Positions 38,501 through 46,100 of a stretch of 64,000 nucleotides of DNA are shown one piece after another. Both the position numbers and the translations under genes were made by a program. The DNA comes from Portibacter lacus (GTDB taxonomy: Bacteria > Bacteroidota > Bacteroidia > Chitinophagales > Saprospiraceae). Under the pieces are notes generated by a model. It was not told where the DNA came from. It made no database searches and was given only the letters and a program-made list of their open reading frames with translations. Where the stretch lies: NCBI RefSeq assembly GCF_021533215.1, contig NZ_JAJNKA010000014.1, positions 62,001 to 126,000 of the forward strand, read 5' to 3'. Positions within the stretch are counted from its first letter, which is position 1, and each line of letters opens with the position of its first letter.

Positions 38501-39762
38501 AAGTTAGTGCTGTAGATAATTGTGGAAATGCAGACATAGAAGTTTTCATGGTTCAGGACACGGTTTTCAGCGAAGAATGTGACGCACAGTACTATATCAG
38601 AAGAATGTGGTCAGCAACAGATTTATGTGGAAATACAACGGAAGTAGAACAAATGATTTCTATCCAAGATGTTACCGCTCCGGAATTGATTTATAATGAA
38701 GAGTTGAAAAAATACATGGGCAATAGTGCAACAGTGTATATGTCTAACCCTTCTGACATGCAATTCATCGACGAAATAGATTGGTATACTGTTCTAGGTA
38801 GAGATAATTGCGTAGGAGCGATCATTAACCCTGAGTTCACAGAAAATTCTATTAAATCAGAACAATGTGCAGAAGATGGATGGTATGAAAAGAGATCATA
38901 TACTTGGGAAGTGTCTGATGCTTGTGGAAACAAAAGCAGAATGGAGATCAACTTGATTATCATTGATGACATTCCACCAGTATTGGTTAATCAACCTCAA
39001 AGTGCTAACTTCGGTTGTAACCCAATTCCAGATCTTGGAAACTTAGAACCACCTACATTTGGTAGTTTGGTTGACTCAATGAGTGGAAGTATCACATTTA
39101 CTGAGATAGAAGATATGACAGATGATATCATGACTATTACGAATACTTGGTATGCACAAGATGAATGTGGTAATGTATCTCAAGCTGTTCAGACGCTTGC
39201 TTCTATTGTGAATTCTGACTTAGCTACGACTATCGAAACGGAAGAAAATATTAGATGTAACTCACATCAAAATATTGTAACCGCAGACGTAACTGGAGGA
39301 CAAGCACCTTTCACATATGAGTGGACAATTCAAGGAAAAGATTGTCAGATTCAAGGTGGCCAAGGTACTGAAACGATAGAAATTTATGTTGGGTTCCATA
39401 CGGTTAACTTAACGCTTCAAGTGACTGATGCAAACAATTGTATAACATTCAGTGAAAAAATCATAGAGTGTCTTACAAAAGGTGAGTTAGATGGTGAGAT
39501 TGAAACCTTAGCAATTGAGGAAATCACTCCTAACCCAAGCGTTGAATCATTTGAGCTTAATGTTTATTCAGCATTTGATCAAAATATTAATTACCAAATT
39601 GTTAATCCATTAGGACAATTGGTAAAAAATCAAAACGCAGATGTTATCAAAGGATTAAATTCATTGATGATAGATGTTAATGATTTCCCAGGTGGAACTT
39701 ACTACATCAAAGTAACCGATGGAGAATCTACCGATCTTAAGAAATTCATGAAGATAAAGTAG
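29572..39762 (+). CDS. Giant exported Cys-rich repeat protein (HYR/Ig-like) with T9SS sorting domain
   Basis: 3396 aa, signal peptide ending near NVIGQ. Residues about 40-330 are two beta domains, followed by Ig-like (PKD/SprB-type) and HYR-like domains up to about 735. Residues 736-2440 are 21 tandem modules of 80-82 aa. Each carries the words LGCNP, DNC, GC ... TQTWTA, a later Cys (CGN or variant), VTYTW and DTEKPV, so about four Cys per module. Twelve modules form three copies of a four-module unit of exactly 975 bp. Residues about 2441-3200 are diverged HYR-like modules (DACGN, D-x-x-x-P), then one PKD-like domain, then a T9SS type A sorting domain (ITPNPSVESFELNVY ... GGTYYIKVTDG ... KKFMKIK). 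Likely a cell-surface adhesin or fibre stabilised by disulfides; no catalytic motif is seen. Confidence 0.88.
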   Translation: MTSYNTSHFNSKFNNPLRCFKFILLLFITSNVIGQNSGPNSESAFWHPENFAISNDIHSEVNSYTTCPNSFSGTFENDCGTDRSLKTYMKGYSSSNHNSGDYTINIPSSPYATTRVIVEVWIETNDCNGNNPANNITFDFGGLDNICVKGVLAVQSSASGVSEYFYRYIYTGSPTYVNIIDVNGCDPTSMVVVVERDEPNATSSLTTFDQELHGQSAPECITDIILLGQNDVDRNITIAVPIHEKDEVRKVTVEVEIKTSGSNTVLATHSQVFNTATGAQGNGEAALYEITLEDVPGGGDIAEVTVCSPYPNGDSFGVGSITATTNEICVTCLLTGEMTDDEICKGEEASISADYTSTSYEGNNDNGNQLEVSYLWETGETTSTINVSPTETTTYSCTITDELNCKTVETATVTVNEIIIDNFDDEYLCEDEGKQTSFGGATPLGGVYSGTGVEDNGDGATYTFNPATAGPGVHEVTYTYTDDNECSNSATIEVTVYPGLSIQTNGFCNEESEINIGISITGGSGDFQYEWEGPNGFESTNSDLFNVEPGTYYVTVTDKYGCYETANETQIACCLPPTIDCPSDVTIQCDDSDDPSFTGEPTTGEGCGEITVTYEDSDEAGECDNERIITRTWKAKDADNNYITCEQIITIVDTEGPEFETPPADITISCLSDLPEAEELNWTDNCDGEGSVLGEDESDGETCPETITRTWSYTDACGNPGSVSQTITIHDQTKPEITSNFDDDELGCNPTVVPPTFSVSDNCLDITMEPTVNTDGPQNTGCAYTQKWTATYIDACGNEADEVSITYTWTEDSEKPVINTEAEDKDLGCNPTIVEPVFTVSDNCLLKNMTLTPETDGPTNQGCYYTQTWTANYTDGCDNIADEESVTYTWKIDTEKPVISTDAEDKDLGCNPTIVPPTFMVEDNCLDVTMDAEVTYEGPTAEGCVLTKSWTATYTDECGNEAVPVTVSYTWTVDTEKPVISTDAEDKDLGCNPTVVPPTFTVTDNCMDETLDVTPVTDGPTSLGCYYTQTWTANYTDACGNIAVQESVTYNWSEDTEKPVISSDSQSKNLGCNPEFDAPIFYVNDNCLDIADMTISAVTDGPQSNGCAMTQTWTANYKDHCNNEADEASVTYTWISDAQEPVISTDAEDKDLGCNPTVVPPTFTATDNCLDATVNVVPETDGPTKDGCYYTQTWTANYGTSCDTPAEPKSVTYTWKIDTEKPVISTDAVTKNLGCNPTVVPPTFKVEDNCLDITVEAEIFVAEPIATGCVMTKSWTATYTDECGNEAVPVTVSYTWTVDTEKPVIETDAEDKDLGCNPTVVPPTFTVTDNCMDETLNLTPVTDGPTSLGCYYTQTWTANYTDACGNIAAQESVTYTWSQDTEKPVISSDSQSKNLGCNPEFDAPIFYVNDNCLDIADMTISAVTDGPQSNGCAMTQTWTANYKDHCNNEADEASVTYTWISDAQEPVISTDAEDKDLGCNPTVVPPTFTAFDKCLDATVNVVPETDGPTKDGCYYTQTWTANYGTSCDTPAEPKSVTYTWKIDTEKPVILTDAVTKNLGCNPTVVPPTFTVEDNCLDITVDAEIFVAEPIATGCVMTKSWTATYTDECGNEAVPVTVSYTWTVDTEKPVIETDAEDKDLGCNPTVVPPTFTVTDNCMDETLNVTPVTDGPTSLGCYYTQTWTANYTDACGNIAVQESVTYTWSEDTEKPVISSDSQSKNLGCNPEFDAPIFYVNDNCLDIADMTISAVTDGPQSNGCAMTQTWTANYKDHCNNEADEASVTYTWISDAQEPVISTDAEDKDLGCNPTVVPPTFTAFDKCLDATVNVVPETDGPTNDGCYYTQTWTANYGTSCDTPAEPKSVTYTWKIDTEKPVISTDAVTKNLGCNPTVVPPTFKVEDNCLDITVDAEIFVAEPIATGCVMTKSWTATYTDECGNEAVPVTISYTWTVDTEKPVIETDAEDKDLGCNPTVVPPTFTVTDNCMDETLDVTPVTDGPTSLGCYYTQTWTANYTDACGNIAVQESVTYNWSEDTEKPVIYSDSEDKDLGCNPEFDAPIFYVNDNCLDIADMTISAVTDGPQSDGCKWTQTWTANYSDYCQNAADQVSVTYTWSEDTEKPVISSDSEDKDLGCNPTVVPPTFTVTDNCMDETLNVTPVTDGPTSLGCYYTQTWTADYTDACGNIAEQESVTYTWSEDTEKPVISSDSEDKDLGCNPEFDAPIFYVNDNCLDIADMTISAVTDGPQSNGCAITQTWTANYSDNCQNVADQVSVTYTWSEDTEKPVISSDSEDKDLGCNPEIIPPTFSATDNCKELRIDIAPTTTGPSNQGCYYTQTWTADYTDACGNIAEQESVTYTWISASENPEITTDAESQDLGCNPEVIAPTFEVIDNCIESGNDVIITTEGQVNEGCHYSQTWTANYEGICGSAEEKSITYTWTIDTEDPVITFINPMMEGLQNGDIMKIQCYGQNPNWQIPEASINDVSVSDNCDAEVEVNVTEVKIGDGDCAQDGYIQRLRCSWTATDACGNSTLLYIFMDIVDEIPPVFTSIPLDATVTCDNIPDAPTMTAVDECLCADVTFEEEFIASECVRDQMIKRTWTATDCCGNEATTTQTIFFTDDTAPTLTIALPGDLDITEDLTLTFDCNSGGIPSEYDALSLENATSTEMCSGIPVITLDENISLYDNCNNGALEVQTYTWTTSDACGNTKSITLTIRVVDTVAPVIVGSSEYVCGSDDDIPFVYSLDACGNSNMSFFDREVDGACGNVVERVYEAVDRCGNYATFVQTIIFDDVTSPEISINAEALVGIANGDTVSVSCGENFLSIGLDDAVFTDECDRPLETSFEEIEQGSMNCDEGGKSLMKLVWKAEDFCGNVSEYAVYVRTIDTEAPVFENFRSELTVSCDRSIPDTEAIDNCGSATVQYEDEIIPGDCPNTYDVKRRILASDECGNTSERTQLIHVVDQQGPQILGLEEFICEDISMPEVSAVDNCGNADIEVFMVQDTVFSEECDAQYYIRRMWSATDLCGNTTEVEQMISIQDVTAPELIYNEELKKYMGNSATVYMSNPSDMQFIDEIDWYTVLGRDNCVGAIINPEFTENSIKSEQCAEDGWYEKRSYTWEVSDACGNKSRMEINLIIIDDIPPVLVNQPQSANFGCNPIPDLGNLEPPTFGSLVDSMSGSITFTEIEDMTDDIMTITNTWYAQDECGNVSQAVQTLASIVNSDLATTIETEENIRCNSHQNIVTADVTGGQAPFTYEWTIQGKDCQIQGGQGTETIEIYVGFHTVNLTLQVTDANNCITFSEKIIECLTKGELDGEIETLAIEEITPNPSVESFELNVYSAFDQNINYQIVNPLGQLVKNQNADVIKGLNSLMIDVNDFPGGTYYIKVTDGESTDLKKFMKIK
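32506..35430 (+). repeat. Three exact-length 975-bp higher-order repeats (four modules each)
   Basis: Inside the giant gene, the word GATAACTGCA of the 'A' module recurs at 32581, 33556, 34531 and 35506, spaced 975 bp each time. One unit encodes modules A (81 aa), B (82), C (81) and D (81). The three units start at 32506, 33481 and 34456, and a fourth A-B begins at 35431. Corresponding modules in different units are nearly identical in DNA, while A, B, C and D within a unit differ clearly. Confidence 0.93.
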
Positions 39763-39807
39763 GTTTAGGTTTACTACTTACATGTTCCCATTAGGTTTAG
39801 GGAAGAT

Positions 39808-39842
39808 AAAGCCATCGCTCGAACTTTCGAGCGGTGGTTTTA
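39808..39842 (+). terminator. Terminator after the giant repeat protein gene
   Basis: A strong hairpin (CGCTCGAA with TTCGAGCG, extended by further pairs including G-U) is followed by GGTTTTA, 46 bp after the stop. The remaining gap to 40043 shows no gene. Confidence 0.75.
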
Positions 39843-40043
39843 CATTTGTGGTTGATTGAATTTTTATTGCTTTGCATTAAGATTATTTTAACAATCCTAA
39901 AACCGCATATAATAATACTGACTAATTCAAGGAATATAGATAATCAGAAAAGGCATAGAAATAACTATCGCCAATAATAGCCTTATACTACCGGTAAACA
40001 ATGTACGATTACGCTTAAACCTACATTGACATAAAAAATCTTC

Positions 40044-42677
40044 CTAATCTTCCAGCTCGAGAATGATGTTGCTTATAAGTGCAGTCCAACCTGTCTGGTG
40101 AGATGCACCAAGTCCCCTACCCGAATCGCCATCGAAAAACTCGTAAAATAAGTGATGATCCTTAAAATGTTTATTCTTAGAATACAACTTATTTTTGGTC
40201 TTTGTATGGTAATGATATTTCCCTTGCGAATCTCTTTCGAATAACTTTAAAAGTCTCACAGACAATTCATGAGCTATTTCTTTCAAGTTCATCATATTTC
40301 CTGAACCAGTGGGCATTTCGTATTTATACTCTGGGCCGTAATACTTATAATACCTTCTTAAAGACTGAATAATAAGGTAATTTAATGGGAACCAAATCGG
40401 TCCACGCCAATTCGAATTTCCACCGAACATATCTGTTCTACTTTCCCCTGATTCATATTTTATAGAATGTCTACCATGATGCTCAAAAACAAACGGATTC
40501 TTTTCATGATATTTTGATAATGATCGGATGCCATATTCTGAGAGGAATTCCTTTTCATCGAGCATTCTTTTCAGAACGTGTTCTAGTCTAAAGCCTCTCA
40601 TTATAGAAAACAAATAATTTCCTTCTTCATTCTCCTCTTCTATTCTTGAAATCAAGCGGGCTAAATCAGGTCTGGTTCTGGTCATGGTGCTGACCCTATT
40701 CTTAAACTCTTTCAGTTCGTCAAAAAGTTTTTTGTTAATGATCTCGATAGCAAATAATGGAATAATACCTACAAGTGATCGAACTTTTAATCGAGAAGTA
40801 ACTCCCGAATCCATTTCCACTACATCATAGTAGAAAGAATCCACATCATCCCAAAGCGAAATATCTTTAGAACCGATATGGTGCATCGCCCAAGCGATAT
40901 TTAGAAAATGCCTAAAAAACTTTGCGGCTGATTCTTCATAAGCCTTATTATATGTACACAGTTCAACTGAAATCCGTAACATATCCAAGGAGAACATGGC
41001 CATCCAACTTGTTGCATCAGCTTGTTGCATCTTTTTAATACCTCTAGGCATATTACTTCGATCAAACACTCCAATATTATCAAGTCCTAAAAACCCACCA
41101 TCAAAAAGACTATTTCCGCTAGAATCTTTTTGATTTACCCACCAAGTAAAATTAATCAGCAATTTCTGAAAACACTTCTCTAAGAAATCCCGATCTCCAA
41201 CATCATTATTCGCTTTTTTATCTTTCTCATAAACATCAAGAACTGCCCAAGAATGAACTGGAGGATTTACATCACTAAAATTCCATTCATATGCTGGTAT
41301 CTGACCATTCGGATGCATATAGGATTCCTTAAGCATAACAAGTAATTGATTCTTAGCAAAATCCGCATCGATTTCTGCAAAGGTCGTAGCGTGGAAAGCA
41401 AGATCCCAGACTGCATACCATGGATACTCCCACTTATCAGGCATAGAGATAATATCCCTATTGGTTAAGTGCGTCCAATTTTCATTTCGTTTTTCATTTC
41501 TGGAAGGAGGAATTTCCCCTGGTCCGCCTTCTATCCATTTATGTACATCTAAGTAATAGAATTGCTTAGTCCACAATAATCCAGCAAAGGATTTTCTTAA
41601 TATATGCTTTCTTTCTTCGTTAATTCCTTTCGGAGTAATGTTATCATAAAAGGTATTGGTTTCCTTAATTCTCTCAGTAAAAACATCTTCAAAATCTTCC
41701 CAAGCATTTTCTTTTTCTTTCTTCGACAATCTCACTTTAAAGACAACTTCTCCATTCGCTGGAACAACTTCATGATACCAAACCCCACATTTAGACCCAG
41801 ATAATTCAGGGTTTATGGAATCTTCACCATGGATGATGTGATTATTAATTCCGTCTTTTACAAATGGGATATCATTAGGAGTATTGTATATTTTTTCATT
41901 ATTGGTTTCATTTTCACAGAACAATGGTATTCCACCTTCAAAGTAAAAACGATACTTTCCATTTCGTATAGAATGTGAAAGGATTTCATTGTCCTTAGAC
42001 ATTGTAATGCTAGGCCTAGAATATCTCGGATTATGTTTCCAGAAGTTTCTAAACCACAGCTGAGGAATAACATGAATTTCAGCTTCTTGATCTGATCTAT
42101 TCTTCACTGTAATCTTAAGTAATAAATCATCAACATCTGCTTTCGCATACTCTAGGTAAATATCAAAGTATTTATCTTCATCGAAGACACCAGTATCGAC
42201 TAGCTCATATTCAGATTGTTCTTTACTTCTTTGATTATTGATGGTCAATTTTTCATATGGGTATGCTGCCATTGGGTACTTGTACAGCATTTTAGCATAT
42301 GAGTGAGTAGGACTTGATTCTAAATGGTAGTAAAGTTCTTTTACATCTTCTCCATGATTCCCTTGACCATTCGTTAATCCGAATAATCGCTCCTTCAATA
42401 TGGAATCATGACCATTCCAGAAAGCAGGTGCAAGGCACAGAATTTCTTGTACATCGCAAAATCCACCTATCCCCTCTTCGCCCCATCGATAAGCATTACT
42501 TCTTGCCATATCATGTGATATGAAATTCCAGGGATCTCCATTTGCACTATAATCTTCTCGAACGGTTCCCCATTGCCTATCGGTCATATAGGGGCCCCAT
42601 TTTTTCCAATTGGTGTTGTTTTGGGAAATTTTTAGCCTTTTTTGCTCTGCATTTAAAGCCTTATTCTGTCCGCTCAT
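40044..42677 (-). CDS. GH63-like (MGH1-type) glucosidase
   Basis: 877 aa, no signal peptide, so presumably cytoplasmic. The N-terminal half is a beta-sandwich beginning KKWGPYMTDRQWGTVREDYS and containing RWGEEGIGGFCD. The C-terminal half is an (alpha/alpha)6 barrel of the GH63/MGH1 type, with WYAVWDLAFHATTFAEIDA, PAYEWNFSDVNPP and GGNSNWRGPIWFPLNYL near the end. Bacterial and yeast members of this long family are annotated as glucosidases; relatives act on alpha-glucosides or glucosyl/mannosyl-glycerate. The conserved WD and EW acidic residues fit an inverting mechanism, but the substrate is unknown. It lies between two secreted-protein genes on the opposite strand and converges with the giant repeat gene. 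Confidence 0.82.
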   Translation of the reverse strand: MSGQNKALNAEQKRLKISQNNTNWKKWGPYMTDRQWGTVREDYSANGDPWNFISHDMARSNAYRWGEEGIGGFCDVQEILCLAPAFWNGHDSILKERLFGLTNGQGNHGEDVKELYYHLESSPTHSYAKMLYKYPMAAYPYEKLTINNQRSKEQSEYELVDTGVFDEDKYFDIYLEYAKADVDDLLLKITVKNRSDQEAEIHVIPQLWFRNFWKHNPRYSRPSITMSKDNEILSHSIRNGKYRFYFEGGIPLFCENETNNEKIYNTPNDIPFVKDGINNHIIHGEDSINPELSGSKCGVWYHEVVPANGEVVFKVRLSKKEKENAWEDFEDVFTERIKETNTFYDNITPKGINEERKHILRKSFAGLLWTKQFYYLDVHKWIEGGPGEIPPSRNEKRNENWTHLTNRDIISMPDKWEYPWYAVWDLAFHATTFAEIDADFAKNQLLVMLKESYMHPNGQIPAYEWNFSDVNPPVHSWAVLDVYEKDKKANNDVGDRDFLEKCFQKLLINFTWWVNQKDSSGNSLFDGGFLGLDNIGVFDRSNMPRGIKKMQQADATSWMAMFSLDMLRISVELCTYNKAYEESAAKFFRHFLNIAWAMHHIGSKDISLWDDVDSFYYDVVEMDSGVTSRLKVRSLVGIIPLFAIEIINKKLFDELKEFKNRVSTMTRTRPDLARLISRIEEENEEGNYLFSIMRGFRLEHVLKRMLDEKEFLSEYGIRSLSKYHEKNPFVFEHHGRHSIKYESGESRTDMFGGNSNWRGPIWFPLNYLIIQSLRRYYKYYGPEYKYEMPTGSGNMMNLKEIAHELSVRLLKLFERDSQGKYHYHTKTKNKLYSKNKHFKDHHLFYEFFDGDSGRGLGASHQTGWTALISNIILELED

Positions 42678-42914
42678 ATGTCAAGTATTATTGATCAGAA
42701 AATCGTGCAAGATAAGTAAATGTTTTATAAGCTTTTCATACAGCTAGAATTCTGTTCGAAACAACCTCTAGGTCTACGGATCCCATTTATCTGCACTTTT
42801 GTAAAATATTTTACATTTTATTTGGGGGGGAGTTCTTTATTAAACGTCTAACAATTACCAACCCAAAAGATTAATTTTTTTTACAAAATAGCTTAAGTCC
42901 TTTATAGTAGGCGA

Positions 42915-42947
42915 TTTGAATTAAAAAAACATATATAAATATATTTA
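42915..42947 (+). promoter_or_regulatory. Candidate promoter of the PKD metalloprotease gene
   Basis: The 434-bp gap 42678-43111 has no gene. TTTG (42915-42918) and TATATTTA (42940-42947) are 21 bp apart, the same arrangement as before the DUF2853 gene, and would give a leader of about 155 nt. A run of seven G at 42830 and long A+T stretches are the only other marked features. Confidence 0.25.
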
Positions 42948-43111
42948 ATTAGTTAATGAATATATATTTTTTAGAATTAAATTCGCATTCGCTTATGAGT
43001 AGTGGTTAGATGGAGAATTTGTTTCAATTAATAATACCCCATGTTCTGATTCGACTAAGCTATATTGAGAATGGCACTATTAATAATCTGGAAAGTAACT
43101 AAGAACGTTAA

Positions 43112-46100
43112 ATGAATTTACTAAGCAAGCTATCATATTTCTGCACAATACTTTTTCTAATCTTTTCTTCTTTTCTTCAGGCACAGGATTCAACCTTGGA
43201 TTACAATTTTAAATCGTATGAAATTGCAACATTTGATTCTAAAGCTTTAAAAGCTACTGCTGAACAAAAGAGAAATGATTTCATCAATATACCATTTAGG
43301 CTAAGTAAGAAGTATAGTTGGGATTTAGAACTTACCACTGATAAGGTATTTGCTGATCGATATATCAGTCAAGAAGGTTCTGTTTCTCGAAATAAAGAAT
43401 CCATTTCTCTTCCTATTGTTCTTAGAGGATACAGCGAAAATTCAAATAATATTAAAGCAACCATAACGGTTAATGATAACTTTTTATATGGCCGAGTGGA
43501 TCTAGAAGGTGAAATTATCTTTTTTGAGCCCTTATCCACTTTTGATAAAAATGCAAAACCAGATCAAATTGTAATTTATCGACAATCAGATGTCATAGAA
43601 AGAGAAAATGGTACATGTGCTGCACATGATTTAAAAAAGAAAAAAGATAAAATTAGCCTAACACAAGTTAAAAAGCATAACGAAAACTCGAGATTTCCTA
43701 CTGAATGTAGAGAAGTAGAATTAGCCATTGCAAATGATCATACCATGTATAGTCAATATGGTGCTAACGTTGCTAGTATGAACGCTGGTGTTATTGCCAA
43801 TGTAAATACGGATTATGATGATAATGATTTTGATTATGAAATAAGATTTGTAATCGTCGAGACTTATATTGCTCAGAATTCAGGTCAAAATGCCTGGGGA
43901 GCTACTTCTAATATAGGAGTTTTACTAGATAATTTTACAGCTTGGGGACCTAGCGGATTTAACAACACACATGATCTTGGAGAATTATGGTCTAGAACTG
44001 ATTTAATATATCACAATCAAGATGGTTCTACAAGCGCGTCTACAATTGGATTAGCGTGGGTTGGTACTGTTTGTAGCAGTTCATACAAATATCATGTATT
44101 AGAAGATTATGGAGGGAATGCATCTGGATTGAGAAATTTGGTTTCACATGAAATAGGTCATAATTTTAATTTAGGTCACATTGCAGCCTCTGGATACATT
44201 ATGACCGGTTCTGTAAGTGGGACAACAACATGGAATGCATCGTCAATATCAAATATTAATTCATACGTTTCTGGACTTAACTGCCTGAGTGTTTGTGAAG
44301 GAGGCGGAGGCCCTGGAGGAACTCCACCAGTAGCTAATTTTGATGCAAGTTTAATACAAGAATGTAATCCGACGAGAGTACAGATGAATGATTTATCTAC
44401 CAATAGTCCAACTTCTTGGTCTTGGCAGATTCAGAACGGATCACCTTCTACCTCTACACAACAAAATCCGATAATAGACTTACCAGGTGGAGGAACATAT
44501 GGTGTTACGCTCACAGCAACCAATGAGCATGGTTCTAACACTAAGGTTCTTAACATGAATCTTAACAATATTGGTAATCCACCGAATGCTGCATTTACTT
44601 ATAGTGTAAATGGAAATACAGTAACATTCGATAACAATACAACCAATGGATTAACTTATAGCTGGAATTTCGGAGATGGAAGTACTTCTGCCACTGCTAA
44701 TCCTAGTCATACTTATGCAAATCCTGGAACATACGCAGTAACCTTAACATCTAACAATGACTGTGGTACAGATTCGGAAGTTCAGAATGTAACTATTACA
44801 GATCAGGTTTTTGCTGGTTTCTCAGCAAATGCAACATCGATATGTGAAGGAGAATCTATTACATTTAGCAATCAGTCTTCATCTAATGTAGAAAGTTACT
44901 TTTGGGAATTTGAAAATGGTTCACCATCGACATCTACTCAAGAAAATCCAACAGTCACTTATAATTTCGCAGGCACATTTAATGCGAAACTGACGGTAAC
45001 TGGTGGAGGGACTAACGATGTAGAAACAAAAGTAAACTATGTAACGATTAACGATGTTCCAAATAGTTCATTTACGGAAACCATCGATGGTTATACCGTT
45101 GAATTTGATAACAATACTTTAGGAGGATTTACTTATAATTGGAGTTTCGGAGACGGCAATGCTTCTGCAGCTGCAAATCCAACACATACGTATTCAACTT
45201 CAGGAACATATAATGTCACGTTAACATCTAGTAATGATTGTGGAAGTGATATGTCTATTAGAACTATCACTATAGCAGATGAAGTAAATGCAGACTTTAT
45301 TGTAGATAAGACAACTGATTGTCAAGGAGAAGAATTCCAATTCACAAGTATTTCTACTGGAAATATTACAGAATATTTTTGGCAATTTCAAAATGGTACT
45401 CCTGCAACCTCTACTGAACAAAACCCAAGCGTAATCTTTTCACCAGTCGGCGCTCATACCGTAACATTAACTGTATCTAATTCATTATATAATGATACAG
45501 AAAGTAAAAATAATTTTGTTAAAACAACTGGAGCACCATTTGTAGACTTTGAATTTGATGTAACAGAGAACACAGTCATTTTTGATAACAATACAGTAGG
45601 AGGTTTTTTCTACGACTGGGATTTTGGTGATGGCCAGACCAGTACAAGTCCAAATCCAACGCATACTTATGCAGGACCTGGAGATTATACTGTAACTCTA
45701 GTTTCTGATAATGATTGTAGCGAGGATGAAATAAGTAAAATTGTAAGCATCGAGTCAGATATCGTTGCGAGATTCATTGTTGATCATACAGAGGTATGCG
45801 AAGGTGGTGCGATACAGTTTACGAATACTTCTGAAGGAGTTATTACAAGTTATTTCTGGGAATTCGAAGGAGGAAGCCCTGCAACATCTACGGCTGAGAA
45901 TCCGCAAGTTGTTTTTAATCAAGCTGGAACCTACAATGCAAAGTTGACAGTAAGTGATGGTTCTGCTTCAGATTCAGAAAATAAAATTAACTATATCACA
46001 ATTAACGATGAGCCATCAGCTAGTTTCACATCAAACGTTTCAGGCTATGAAGTAACTTTCGATAACAATTCACTGAATGCCAACTCATATTCTTGGAACT